This document shows positions 15,983 through 24,071 of a DNA stretch of 64,000 nucleotides, one piece after another. Below the pieces are notes generated by a model, which was not told the DNA's origin, ran no database searches, and saw nothing but the letters and a program-made list of their open reading frames with translations. The position numbers were made by a program, and so were the translations under genes. The stretch spans positions 426,394-490,393 of the forward strand of contig JAFVDI010000031.1 in assembly GCA_017478485.1 (NCBI GenBank), written 5' to 3'. The DNA comes from Clostridiales bacterium (GTDB taxonomy: Bacteria > Bacillota > Clostridia > Saccharofermentanales > Saccharofermentanaceae). Numbering within the stretch: the first letter of the stretch is position 1; the number at the start of each line of letters is the position of its first letter.

Positions 15983-17048
15983 GCTTCGCAGTATCCATAT
16001 CAGAGACAGCGCGGTACTTCGTTCGCGTGGTCTTATGGAGGGCACGCTGTCGCTCATCGAAGATGACATCAGATCATTCGGAAAAGGAAGTTCAGGCGAG
16101 GCACTGATCGCGCTGAAGAATGACGAGATCTACGCCATGATCAAGCTGTTCAGGCCTGACAGAAGGAAATGCAGGGCCCATCTCGAATTCGTTTTCACCA
16201 AAGATGCTAATGCTGATACCCAGAGTGCCGTCGTTGACAGACTCCTGCACTATTGTTTCATGGAGGAGTTCTATCACAAGGTCTCCGTAATAGTCGACCA
16301 CGGAAACGAAGGGATCGAAAGGATAATCACAGGCGCTGGCTTCGTTCAGGAAGCCGTCCTGAGGGACGAGGTGAGGAGAAAGACCGGATTTGCGGATTCA
16401 GGGCTTTTCTCGATGCTCTCTTATGAATATCCGGCATATAACGTCTGTTTCGTGCCTTTTGAGCGCGGAGTTGCCATGATCGGAGGCGGAAAAGACTATA
16501 TCGACAGAGTTAAGCTCTTCCATTACGGCCAAAAGATCGAAAACGACAAGTTCGCAGAGAATGTCGCGGGTGGCCTGGGGCTTCTGGAGGAGTCAGGCGG
16601 GCTGGCCCGCAACGACGGCAGATATGCGATAGATGCCGAGCAGATGGAGTATCTTCCCGAAGAGGTTGGAAGAGCAACACTCGAGCTTGCAGAATACTTT
16701 TCGAGCAGCAGGTCGGGCTTCGACATTAATGTTAAGTTCAATCAGGGTACGGATTTCCAGCGTGAAGTCTGGAAGGCCCTTTGCAGCATACCCTATGGGG
16801 CAACCAGGAGTTATGAGGATATCGCTCTGAAGCTTACCGGCGGGGATAAGACAAAAGCTAGAAAGATAACCAGGGCAGTTGGCGCCGCGTGCGGTGACAA
16901 CCCGGTCGCCGTGATAGTTCCGTGCCACCGCGTGATCGGAAAGGACGGAAGCATCGTAGGGTATTCGGCAGGTATCGACATAAAGGACTATCTGCTGCTC
17001 CATGAGAGCTTTACGGCGGTTACACCCCTCGGTTTCAAGGAGGCATGA
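15966..17048 (+). CDS. Fusion of a GNAT-like domain and methylated-DNA--protein-cysteine methyltransferase
   Basis: The C-terminal half is an O6-alkylguanine DNA alkyltransferase: FQREVWKALCSIPYGATRSY helix, AVGAACGDNPVAVIVPCHR with acceptor Cys320, and VIGKDGSIVGYSAG. The alkyl group is moved irreversibly from guanine to the Cys. The N-terminal 150 residues resemble a GNAT acetyltransferase fold (AMIKLFRPD, LEFVFTKDAN, IERIITGAGF), with no certain acetyl-CoA loop. A linker with an unusual central segment joins the halves. ATG at 15966 follows GGAGG and overlaps the preceding CDS by 17 bp. Confidence 0.85.
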   Translation: MGSMIELRSIHIRDSAVLRSRGLMEGTLSLIEDDIRSFGKGSSGEALIALKNDEIYAMIKLFRPDRRKCRAHLEFVFTKDANADTQSAVVDRLLHYCFMEEFYHKVSVIVDHGNEGIERIITGAGFVQEAVLRDEVRRKTGFADSGLFSMLSYEYPAYNVCFVPFERGVAMIGGGKDYIDRVKLFHYGQKIENDKFAENVAGGLGLLEESGGLARNDGRYAIDAEQMEYLPEEVGRATLELAEYFSSSRSGFDINVKFNQGTDFQREVWKALCSIPYGATRSYEDIALKLTGGDKTKARKITRAVGAACGDNPVAVIVPCHRVIGKDGSIVGYSAGIDIKDYLLLHESFTAVTPLGFKEA

Positions 17049-17051
17049 CAT

Positions 17052-17669
17052 ATGGCAAAACACGATAAGAGTCCGGTTGGCATTTCAACGATATTGAATC
17101 CCGTACCGGTCGTAATGGTCTCATGTGCCGGAAAAGACATTTCCAATGCAGCTCAGAGACCTAACATAATGACGGTTGCCTGGGCGGGAACCGTCAATTC
17201 CGAGCCGCCGATGGTATCAGTTAGCATCCGTAAGTCGAGGCATTCACATAAGCTTATTTCCGAAACGGGCGAGTTCGTTATTAACCTCGTCTCCAAGTCG
17301 CTTTGCAAGCCCTGCGATTACTGCGGCGTCAGGTCGGGAGCAGATGAGGACAAGTTCGCGAAATGCGGCCTTACACCAGTTAAGGCTGAAGGCCTTGAAT
17401 ATGCATATGCCATCAAGGAAGCGCCCGTCTCGATATCCTGCAAGGTGAAGAACGTGACAGAGCTTGGCTCTCACGACATGTTCATAGGTGAGATCGTCGC
17501 AGTTACTGCGGATTCCTATCTTACCGACGATAAGGGAAGGCTTTGCCTTGACAATGCAAAGCTCGTTGCTTACAACCACGGGGAATATTTCCTTCTGGGC
17601 GACAAGCTCGGGTTCTTCGGCTACTCCGTGGCATCTGAAGAAGTTTTGAAGAAAAGGATGGGCAAATAA
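17052..17669 (+). CDS. Flavin reductase-like (FMN-binding split barrel) family protein
   Basis: A 205-residue flavoprotein of the Flavin_Reduct family. Recognisable segments are PVVMVSC, the NIMTVAWAGTVNSEPPMVSVSI strand-loop, SHKLISETGEFVINL, and a Cys-containing loop KPCDYCGVRSGADEDKF often seen in clostridial members. It probably binds FMN and acts as an NAD(P)H or disulfide-linked oxidoreductase, but the substrate is unknown. It begins 3 bp after the MGMT gene and its stop overlaps the next start (TAATG), so the three genes form one unit. Confidence 0.85.
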   Translation: MAKHDKSPVGISTILNPVPVVMVSCAGKDISNAAQRPNIMTVAWAGTVNSEPPMVSVSIRKSRHSHKLISETGEFVINLVSKSLCKPCDYCGVRSGADEDKFAKCGLTPVKAEGLEYAYAIKEAPVSISCKVKNVTELGSHDMFIGEIVAVTADSYLTDDKGRLCLDNAKLVAYNHGEYFLLGDKLGFFGYSVASEEVLKKRMGK

Positions 17670-18235
17670 TGAAGTTCAAAGGTATAAGCAAAGCGTTTTC
17701 GGGCAAGTTCATCCATTTCTACAAGGCTGAATACGAGACAGAGAAGGGCAATCCGAAGATCTATGAGATGGTATCCCGTGACGGCAACATCACAGGTCTT
17801 GAGAACGGTATCAGGAACGATAAGTGCGACGCGGTAATACTGATAATCACTTCGGTCGACGGAACTAAGATCCTTTTAAATAAGGAATTCCGCATGGCCG
17901 TAGGCGATTTTGCCTACAATTTTCCGGCAGGACTCATCGATCCGGGCGAGAGCCTTGAGGAAGCAGCCAGGAGAGAACTCCGGGAAGAGACCGGCCTTAC
18001 GCTCGAAAAGATCGACGAGGTGTTGCCTGTCAGCTACTCGGCCGTCGGCATAACGAACGAGAAGAGCTGCTGCGTGATCGGAACCGCTTCGGGCGAGTTT
18101 GCGCCCAGTACTTCTGACGAAGAAGAGATCGAGGCTGCCTGGTATGACAAAGAGCAGGTAAAAGAGCTCCTTAAGGGCAGTTCTTTTGCCGCGAGAACGC
18201 AGGCTTACTGCTGGTGGTGGGCCAAGCAGGACTGA
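17669..18235 (+). CDS. Nudix hydrolase, ADP-ribose pyrophosphatase-like
   Basis: Hydrolyses a nucleoside diphosphate linked to another moiety. The complete Nudix box is visible as GLIDPGESLEEAARREL followed by REETGL, after the AVGDFAYNFPAG segment typical of ADP-sugar pyrophosphatases. The 188-residue length and DEEEIEAAWYD tail fit that subgroup. It is translationally coupled to the flavoprotein gene and is the last gene before a terminator. With the alkyltransferase it suggests a small housekeeping or damage-sanitising operon (inference). Confidence 0.9.
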   Translation: MKFKGISKAFSGKFIHFYKAEYETEKGNPKIYEMVSRDGNITGLENGIRNDKCDAVILIITSVDGTKILLNKEFRMAVGDFAYNFPAGLIDPGESLEEAARRELREETGLTLEKIDEVLPVSYSAVGITNEKSCCVIGTASGEFAPSTSDEEEIEAAWYDKEQVKELLKGSSFAARTQAYCWWWAKQD

Positions 18236-18343
18236 ACTTGCTTTTCGCAAAGAAGATTGACTAATGTTTGGCCCGAAAAGCATTGGGTTTATGCTCATAA
18301 GGCAGTAATGCAAAGACAGAGCATAGCATCAGGTTAAGGGCAT

Positions 18344-18385
18344 AAGACCGATGGGATTGAAATAGATCCTGTCGGTCTTTTCATT
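18344..18385 (+). terminator. Terminator after the Nudix gene
   Basis: The stem AAGACCGA with TCGGTCTT has an inner GGAT/ATCC extension and is followed by TTTTC and ATTTT. It marks the end of the core operon and the left side of the accessory island. Confidence 0.75.
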
Positions 18386-18591
18386 TTGCAGGGAAAACAT
18401 ATTATTTCCCGAATAATCCATGTCACGATTGAACACCAATTTAATATGCGTGCATCAACAAGCATAATAGCCTACTTTTAGTGAGGCCATGCATTACAGT
18501 TCCATACACCGCGACATAAACAGAAGGACGCATCTTATGAGGAATTGCCCGCAATAAGCGACGGTCAATTCCCCACGATGCTCTGTTGTGT

Positions 18592-18850
18592 CGATATAAG
18601 AGCGCCAAAGACGGCGGCGCTCTCATATCTCCCCAACAGCCACGAATATCTTCGTCAGGTCAGTCGTCCACCGGAAGACTGACCATCCTCGACATTCTTT
18701 CTGTCTCTGTCGGGTGTAACACACTACACCTTGCTAGCAAGGAGGTGTGCAAGGGGATTCCCCTTGACCCCTTTTAGACAAGCAAATCTACACGCAGGAA
18801 CCGCTTCGCCCTGCGTGCAGCTTTACTTGTTCCTCTATACATACGGAACA
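18592..18850. repeat. Cluster of palindromes, possible remnant transfer origin, in a 920-bp gene-free stretch
   Basis: From 18236 to 19155 no credible gene is seen. Instead there are several hairpins: AGAGCGCC/GGCGCTCT with an outer ATAT/ATAT extension (18593-18629), GGTCAGTC/GACTGACC (18658-18684), a palindrome around TTGCTAGCAA (near 18735), CAAGGGG-ATT-CCCCTTG (near 18750-18766), and CACGCAGG/CCTGCGTG (18791-18817). The CAAGGGG hairpin followed by ACCCC mirrors a hairpin next to mobC at 62.57 kb, suggesting a decayed oriT. No relaxase gene remains nearby. Confidence 0.4.
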
Positions 18851-19155
18851 AACACCCCTGTTTTTCTACACGCTTTTGGGTTGGTAAATATGACGAATAA
18901 TCCAGTCGTCCCCATTTGGGTACAACTGGATTTCGTTCGCATTTTTATATGTGAAATATCAGAAGGTTCATTTCAAAATAAGTAACCCTCTACTTATTAG
19001 TAAGGAAAAAGGGCAAAAATGAACGTCAAAATCGAAATTCACCAGAAATTAGATAAAAATAGCTGAAATCTGATGTATAATTACGTTGCTCGGGAAAATC
19101 CTTAGAAAGTATTTCTTTGAGAATGAGGTTATCAGGGAGGCGCGTAATTCTCGTT

Positions 19156-20004
19156 ATGAGGAATCACTTGAATTGTAGTAGAGTTCGTAAATTATTATCT
19201 GTGTTTATCATATTGCTTATGATGGTAAACTTGGTTTCTTGCTCCACTTCCAAGACTTCGGGTTTTATTGTTTTGAACGATTATGTAAAGTTTGATACGA
19301 CCAGGAACAGAAGAATGGTTTTAAATGTTCTGTCAAACGCATCAAACCCTGATGTTTCGATTGCTTCTATTGATGGCGACGGAATAGAGAATGCTGAATA
19401 TAAATGGAGTTTCGACAATGAACCTATTGCTAAATACGAGAGTTACAGTGCTTATATGTTATTGTTGGACTTCGATATAGACGAAGGTTGTGTTGTAAGT
19501 ATAAAGTCAATTGAACTTACACTGAACGGAACTAAGAAAACAGTAACTTTTGCTAATCCGGTTATCTTCAGAAGCAGAGTAGGATCACTTGATGAAAAAG
19601 TATCAGAAGTATTAGAGATTAATCCAGTTGCATTTGCGATGCATTCTGACAAAGTCGGAGAAGTGTACCCTATTAAGTTTGTTGCCCAAAAAGATCTTAC
19701 GATAGTTGATGTTAGTCCGAACAGCTATCTTACAGCCGTTCCATTGCGATATGATCTGAATGGTAATGAACATGATAATGCTGACGGGCTCTTTCCGCTA
19801 AAGCTTTCTCAAGGTGATGAATGTACGGTTTTCCTAACATTTAAGCAAAAAGATGGAGTATCTGTATACGATAATGTTTCTTGTGATTTAGAAGTTAAAT
19901 ACTCTGTTGATGAACCTTCTGTTACGCATACCAAGGTTGTTTCTGTAGAATGCACCAATGATGTAAATAGCGAATATATTAAAATGGTTCTAGAAAAAAA
20001 CTAA
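19156..20004 (+). CDS. Hypothetical lipoprotein in the accessory island
   Basis: Not recognised. A 282-residue protein with a signal peptide and lipobox LVSC near residue 30, followed by a beta-rich soluble region without Cys clusters or known motifs. Codon use is more AT-rich than in the flanking core genes. I chose the ATG at 19156, although its AGGGAGG site lies about 15 nt upstream; an ATG at 19123 or TTG at 19117 in the same frame are alternatives. It is followed by a separate promoter and small RNA, so it is probably its own transcription unit. Confidence 0.65.
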   Translation: MRNHLNCSRVRKLLSVFIILLMMVNLVSCSTSKTSGFIVLNDYVKFDTTRNRRMVLNVLSNASNPDVSIASIDGDGIENAEYKWSFDNEPIAKYESYSAYMLLLDFDIDEGCVVSIKSIELTLNGTKKTVTFANPVIFRSRVGSLDEKVSEVLEINPVAFAMHSDKVGEVYPIKFVAQKDLTIVDVSPNSYLTAVPLRYDLNGNEHDNADGLFPLKLSQGDECTVFLTFKQKDGVSVYDNVSCDLEVKYSVDEPSVTHTKVVSVECTNDVNSEYIKMVLEKN

Positions 20005-20057
20005 TGGAAGGAATATTAAAACAAAATAATAGTAAGTTAATCTGATCGATGTCTTAA

Positions 20058-20086
20058 TTGCCAAAGAACAATGACTGCTGTATAAT
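20058..20086 (+). promoter_or_regulatory. Promoter of the small RNA upstream of the DUF3800 gene
   Basis: TTGCCA and a perfect TATAAT are separated by 17 bp. Transcription should begin near 20093, exactly where the structured segment starts. Confidence 0.72.
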
Positions 20087-20092
20087 GTCATC

Positions 20093-20173
20093 AAGAAAGA
20101 AGTGGCAACGCTTCTTGGGCTGGTCGAAAGACCCGGGTCCACATAACGGCGGGTAAGACACCCGCTTTTTTTT
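20093..20173 (+). ncRNA. Candidate structured small RNA linked to a DUF3800 protein
   Basis: About 80 nt with three consecutive hairpins: AAGAAGT/GCTTCTT at 20097-20116; GGTC-GAAA-GACC, a GNRA-type tetraloop, at 20122-20133; and a terminator stem GCGGGT/ACCCGC at 20149-20165 followed by eight T. It has its own promoter and ends 7 nt before the DUF3800 start codon. Conserved RNA motifs upstream of DUF3800 genes have been described by comparative genomics; whether this one belongs to a described class cannot be decided here. The promoter-RNA-terminator-protein order resembles type III toxin-antitoxin loci. Confidence 0.62.
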
Positions 20174-20179
20174 GGAAAA

Positions 20180-20854
20180 ATGAAAGAGTTAAGCATATTT
20201 GTTGACGAGTCAGGCGATTTCGGAGAATTTGACCATAGAGCTCCGTATTATATTATTTCGCTTGTTTTTCATGACCAATCGAATGATATTTCCGAAGATC
20301 TTCAAACCCTTGAGTCAGAGATGGTTAACATTGGTTGGCCGGAGCATTGCTTCCATGCCGGCCCGATTATCCGTTCCGAAAATGAGTATAAAGATTATTC
20401 TTTGGGTGAGAGACAAAGATTATTAAAGCGATTAATGACTTTTACCCGTAAAGTTGAAATCAAAGCAACAACGATTTATGTTGAAAAGAAGAAAGGTTCG
20501 GATGAGATTGATATTACCAACATGCTAAGCAAACAATTGGCTGATTTTATTCGCCGGCACCTTGATTTTTTCGCCAATTATAATGCCATAAAGCTATACT
20601 ACGATAATGGTCAAACGGAAGTAACCAAGATTCTGGTTTCTGTTTTTAACACTCTGCTGGATAATGTTGAGTTTAAAAGGGTTATTCCTTCAAACTACAG
20701 ATTGTTTCAAGTCGCTGATCTTATGTGCACTCTTAAACTCACGGAATTGAAGATGAATAAGCATATTCTTTCAAGATCAGAGATTTATTTCTTTAAAGAT
20801 GAAAGAACATTTAAAAAGAATTATATAAAGCCGATAGAGAGAAAGATTTTTTAG
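20180..20854 (+). CDS. DUF3800 domain protein
   Basis: A 224-residue protein of the DUF3800 family, thought to have an RNase H-like fold and often found on mobile or defence islands. The hallmark acidic motif FVDESGDFG is at residues 7-15, a HAGP segment is near 55, a YYDNGQ motif is central, and FQVADLMC is near the C-terminus, giving conserved acidic residues for metal binding. There is almost no ribosome site (only GGA 5 nt before the ATG) and a terminator lies directly upstream, so expression should depend on read-through. Biochemical function is unknown. Confidence 0.85.
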   Translation: MKELSIFVDESGDFGEFDHRAPYYIISLVFHDQSNDISEDLQTLESEMVNIGWPEHCFHAGPIIRSENEYKDYSLGERQRLLKRLMTFTRKVEIKATTIYVEKKKGSDEIDITNMLSKQLADFIRRHLDFFANYNAIKLYYDNGQTEVTKILVSVFNTLLDNVEFKRVIPSNYRLFQVADLMCTLKLTELKMNKHILSRSEIYFFKDERTFKKNYIKPIERKIF

Positions 20855-21000
20855 CAATTAAGGTTGGGAATCTTAGAGAAGATTTTTACGTGATATAGTC
20901 ATATTTACATTCCATAAAACGAACATGTTAATTTGCATTGCTTGTGTATATCCGGCTGAAAAGCTATAAACGGAGCATAAGCAATGGAGGTAAAGGAAAA

Positions 21001-21729
21001 ATGCTTAGCGAGAACATCAAGGTGTATAGGAAACAAAAGGGATATACTCAGGAAACCTTGGCACAAGCTTTAAATGTAGTAAGACAGACGGTTTCTAAAT
21101 GGGAAAAGGGTTATTCGGTTCCTGACGCGGATATGCTTGAAAAACTGGCTGATATTTTGGAAGTATCGGTAAGTGATCTTTTGGGTGAACCGGCAGAGCC
21201 GCAAGCAAAGTCTTCAGATATCGAGAAAATATCAGCTCAGCTTGCAATACTTAACGATCAGATGGCTAGAGAAGTTGTCAGAAGAAGGCGTAATCTGAGG
21301 ATAGTTCTTACTGTTATAGCTTCTGTTCTTATTCTGATAATATCAGGTATAGTAGTTTTATTTCACTCATTTGGGGTTGAATTTGGTATAGGTTCCGGAA
21401 AAGTTGATAATGTCGAAGTAAGTTATGTGGCTTCATCTCCTTTTTCACAGGAAGATATAAATGAAGCTATCGATAAGATCGAGATGGATTTCATGAAAGA
21501 CTGGAACGGATGCGAACTTACCAAGATCTACTATGCAGGTGATGAGATCAGCAAAGCTGAGAGTGAGATAAAGGGCGTTGAAACAATAGTTTTACTTTCT
21601 GAATTCAAAACATATAAACAGCCGGGAGATAGTTCACTGAATGAAAATCAAACTTACACTGGTTGGAGTTGGATCCTTATAAGAACAAAAGACGGTTGCT
21701 GGGAACATGTAGATCACGGTTACGGTTAA
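21001..21729 (+). CDS. Xre-family regulator with a membrane anchor and extracytoplasmic domain
   Basis: An N-terminal helix-turn-helix domain (residues 1-62: IKVYRKQKGYTQETLAQALN, VRQTVSKWEKGYSVP, LEVSVSDLLG) precedes a basic segment, a membrane span (about 100-122, LTVIASVLILIISGIVVLF) and an extracytoplasmic region of about 120 residues without known motifs. It could bind DNA while sensing an envelope or secreted signal, as clostridial membrane-bound HTH_3 proteins are proposed to do. The ATG at 21001 follows GGAGG with a long spacing; the upstream in-frame extension has no ribosome site. Confidence 0.8.
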   Translation: MLSENIKVYRKQKGYTQETLAQALNVVRQTVSKWEKGYSVPDADMLEKLADILEVSVSDLLGEPAEPQAKSSDIEKISAQLAILNDQMAREVVRRRRNLRIVLTVIASVLILIISGIVVLFHSFGVEFGIGSGKVDNVEVSYVASSPFSQEDINEAIDKIEMDFMKDWNGCELTKIYYAGDEISKAESEIKGVETIVLLSEFKTYKQPGDSSLNENQTYTGWSWILIRTKDGCWEHVDHGYG

Positions 21730-21777
21730 TACCAATATATTGCAAGTTTATAGACTAAGCCTTAGATAAATGAAGCG

Positions 21778-21808
21778 AACCCCTGAAGTTGGACAAACTT
21801 CGGGGGTT
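21778..21808 (+). terminator. Terminator-like stem, also the end region of an IS3 remnant
   Basis: A 13-bp stem (AACCCCTGAAGTT with AACTTCGGGGGTT) is followed by TTATAT. Similar stems precede orfA in some clostridial IS3 elements (recalled, not checked). Confidence 0.65.
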
Positions 21809-21813
21809 TATAT

Positions 21814-21915
21814 ATGAAACTATCTTTTGAATTAAAACTTGAGATTTATGTGAAACATCTAGCGGGATACGGTTTTAATTATTTAGCAGATGAATATCAC
21901 TTATCGATTATGTGA
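21814..21915 (+). pseudogene. IS3-family transposase orfA remnant
   Basis: A 33-codon frame (MKLSFELKLEIYVKHLAGYG at its start, then FNYLADEYHLS) matches the N-terminal helix-turn-helix of IS3-type OrfA proteins, then stops. No orfB with a DDE domain follows, so only a fragment is left. It is shorter than any functional OrfA. Confidence 0.55.
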
Positions 21916-22016
21916 GGTGTATGAGATTTGCCGCTTACTGATTTTTACATCTGGTTCTGGCTTGCTTGATATGGTGGATTAAACGGACATTTCTCTAGTC
22001 TCAGTCGGTTATACTA

Positions 22017-22059
22017 TTGACAAGCAATATGCAGCATTCTACAATAAGAACAAATGTTC
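22017..22059 (+). promoter_or_regulatory. Promoter and LexA (SOS) box of the tnpW-tnpX-like pair
   Basis: A perfect TTGACA at 22017 and TACAAT at 22040 are separated by 17 bp. Starting 2 bp after the -10, GAACAAATGTTC (22048-22059) fits the Gram-positive LexA/DinR core GAAC-N4-GTTC and overlaps the expected start point, an effective repressor position. The match is to the known consensus; LexA control of this gene pair is inferred. Confidence 0.65.
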
Positions 22060-22081
22060 TGTTTTTGTAGAGGGATTGAAT

Positions 22082-22342
22082 ATGAATGAAGATAGTGAAG
22101 CAAGGAAGAGATTGATCAATCCTGATTTTTATGAACCTATCGAGAAGTATGGCGAGCAGTCTTTCGAAGTAAAGATCGGTAATACGGTGTTTCAGATAGA
22201 AACACATTACGATTCAAAAGGTCGCGTATCCGTAATGAAGCAGTTTCAGGACTATCTTTTGAAAAATATAGACGCTTCCAAAATGAGAGAGTATTCTGAA
22301 GATACTGATGCTATGCCCGGTTGTCAGGAAGGAGCAAAGTAA
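22082..22342 (+). CDS. TnpW-like transposon-encoded small protein
   Basis: An 86-residue protein with the block FEVKIGNTVFQIETHYDSKG followed by a short helical stretch, the pattern of TnpW proteins carried next to large serine recombinases in clostridial transposons. Its biochemical role is not established; recombination accessory function is plausible. The ATG at 22082 was preferred to an in-frame TTG two codons upstream because AGAGGGA is better spaced. Its stop lies 1 bp before the recombinase start, so both are made from one SOS-box-controlled mRNA. Confidence 0.68.
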   Translation: MNEDSEARKRLINPDFYEPIEKYGEQSFEVKIGNTVFQIETHYDSKGRVSVMKQFQDYLLKNIDASKMREYSEDTDAMPGCQEGAK

Positions 22343-22343
22343 A

Positions 22344-24032
22344 ATGACAACATCAGATATTCAGGGCAAAGACAATAAAATAACAGCGCTTTACTGCAGG
22401 TTATCGGTAGATGATGCAGACAAACAGTCGGATGAGGAATCTAATTCCATCAAGAACCAGAAGCAGATACTTCAGGACTATTGTAAGAAGAACGGATACC
22501 ATAATACGAGATTTTTCGTTGATGACGGTATATCCGGTACGACTTTCGATCGCCCGGGATTCAAGGAGATGGAAACTCTTGCTGAAGAGGGTAAGATTGG
22601 AACGATAATCGTCAAGGATCTGTCGAGATTCGGGCGTGAACAGACTGAAGTTGGGCGTCTTACGCAAATAGTCTATCCTTCTTTGGGAATCACGTTCATA
22701 GCGATACAGGAGCATGTAAATACTTCAACCGGTGAAGGCGTGGAGATAATGCCGTTCCATGCAATCTTTAATGAATGGTATGCGGCACAGACTTCCAAGA
22801 AGATCCGTCAGGTTTGGAAAACGAAGTCTGAACACAATATGCGCGTATCCCACCATGTTCCTTTTGGTTATGTCCGAGATAAGAATGACAAGGAGAAGTG
22901 GCTGATAGACGAGGAAGCTGCAAAGGTTGTGAGGCATATCTTTGAACTGTTCCTTTCAGGTATGGGAACGGTACAGATAGCAGGAAGACTTAAGGAAGAG
23001 AAAGTCCTTACACCCAATGCCTATTATGCTTCTATCGGAAGGGGTTATACTTTCGACCTTCCTGATGATCCGTACAAATGGAAGGATTCAACGGTATCTC
23101 ATATCCTTGATAACAGGAAGTATACCGGGTGTATGGTGAATAATGCTTACTCGACCGTAAGTTATAAAGTTCACAAGACGACTCTCATTCCAGAGGAACA
23201 GCGGCAGATAATACCGAACTGTCAGGAAGCTATTGTGTCTGAAGATGACTGGCTGAGGGTTCATGAACTGCGTAAAAACAGAAGAAGGCCATTAAAGTCT
23301 GGCAAGACGAGCAAATTTTCAGGACTTCTTTTCTGCCACGACTGCGGATCCAAGATGCATTTCTGTACAAGCAGAACCTATGGCCCCAATCAGGATTTTT
23401 ACAGATGTGCGATGTATAAGAATGGCAAAGATTATTGTTCAGCACATATAATCAGAAATATCGTTCTTGAACGAATAGTGCTCATTGCAATAGGCGATCT
23501 GGCAGATTTTGTGCGTTGTTATGAAAGTGTGTTCATGTATATGGTGGGTGAGAGGAATAAGACACTTAAGGCTGAAGCTCTTAAAGCAGAGAAGATGAAG
23601 CTTTCTCAGGCTGAAAAGAGGCAGAATGAATTGGATTTCCTCACAAAGCGTATATATGAAGACAATGCTTTCGGGAAGCTGTCAGATGACAGATATGAGA
23701 AACTTATACAGTCATATGAGGCGGAACAGAAAGAAATCGACAAGACCATAGCGGAGTTGCAGGCGAAACTGACCAGGACAGAAAGAGAAAGTTTAGAGTT
23801 AAGTTATCTTTTCAATAAACTCCGCAATCTGTCGCAGGTGACCGAACTTGATCCTGAATTAGTGAACACACTGATAAAGAGGATCGAGGTTCATCAACGG
23901 GAAAACCGTGATGGCAGAAAAGTTGTCAAGGTGGATATCTACTTTACAGCAATCGGCATGTTTGATATACCATCTGAAAAAGAGATCAATGCTATCATGA
24001 GACGCATGAACGGCGATAGAAAGACGGCATAG
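22344..24032 (+). CDS. Large serine recombinase, TnpX-like
   Basis: A 562-residue site-specific recombinase for excision and integration of the element. Resolvase domain: LYCRLSVDD with nucleophile Ser21, DDGISGTTFDRPGF, and KDLSRFGRE. A recombinase domain (about 175-290) with VPFGYV follows, then a zinc ribbon (CHDCGSKMHF...CAMY...CSAH, near 330-375), a long coiled coil (about 405-495) and a C-terminal DUF4368-like region (VKVDIYFTAIGMFDIP). The gene appears full length and probably active. AAGGAG sits 9 nt before the ATG at 22344. Confidence 0.93.
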   Translation: MTTSDIQGKDNKITALYCRLSVDDADKQSDEESNSIKNQKQILQDYCKKNGYHNTRFFVDDGISGTTFDRPGFKEMETLAEEGKIGTIIVKDLSRFGREQTEVGRLTQIVYPSLGITFIAIQEHVNTSTGEGVEIMPFHAIFNEWYAAQTSKKIRQVWKTKSEHNMRVSHHVPFGYVRDKNDKEKWLIDEEAAKVVRHIFELFLSGMGTVQIAGRLKEEKVLTPNAYYASIGRGYTFDLPDDPYKWKDSTVSHILDNRKYTGCMVNNAYSTVSYKVHKTTLIPEEQRQIIPNCQEAIVSEDDWLRVHELRKNRRRPLKSGKTSKFSGLLFCHDCGSKMHFCTSRTYGPNQDFYRCAMYKNGKDYCSAHIIRNIVLERIVLIAIGDLADFVRCYESVFMYMVGERNKTLKAEALKAEKMKLSQAEKRQNELDFLTKRIYEDNAFGKLSDDRYEKLIQSYEAEQKEIDKTIAELQAKLTRTERESLELSYLFNKLRNLSQVTELDPELVNTLIKRIEVHQRENRDGRKVVKVDIYFTAIGMFDIPSEKEINAIMRRMNGDRKTA

Positions 24033-24071
24033 ACCCCAATGGATTCAGTACTGCCTTACAAATACAATCTA

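Larger units (their letters stand above)
18386..24060. mobile_element. Accessory island with serine recombinase (Tn4451/TnpX-like remnant)
   Basis: Between the Nudix operon and the PFK gene lie genes richer in A+T than their neighbours, long non-coding stretches with palindromes, an IS3 remnant, and at the right end a TnpW-TnpX-like pair. This suggests one or more integrated and partly decayed elements. The exact ends were not found: TnpX-type elements usually leave only a GA dinucleotide and short imperfect inverted repeats, which cannot be fixed by eye. The boundaries given are approximate. Confidence 0.45.

Noticed and set aside
20915..20935. A second LexA box near CGAACATGTT before the Xre-type gene
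   Set aside because: The half-site lacks GTTC at the required 4-nt spacing (GAACATGTTAAT), so it does not fit the consensus.
21814..22016. A complete IS3-family insertion sequence
   Set aside because: Only 33 codons of orfA remain; no orfB and no matching right-end repeat were found.
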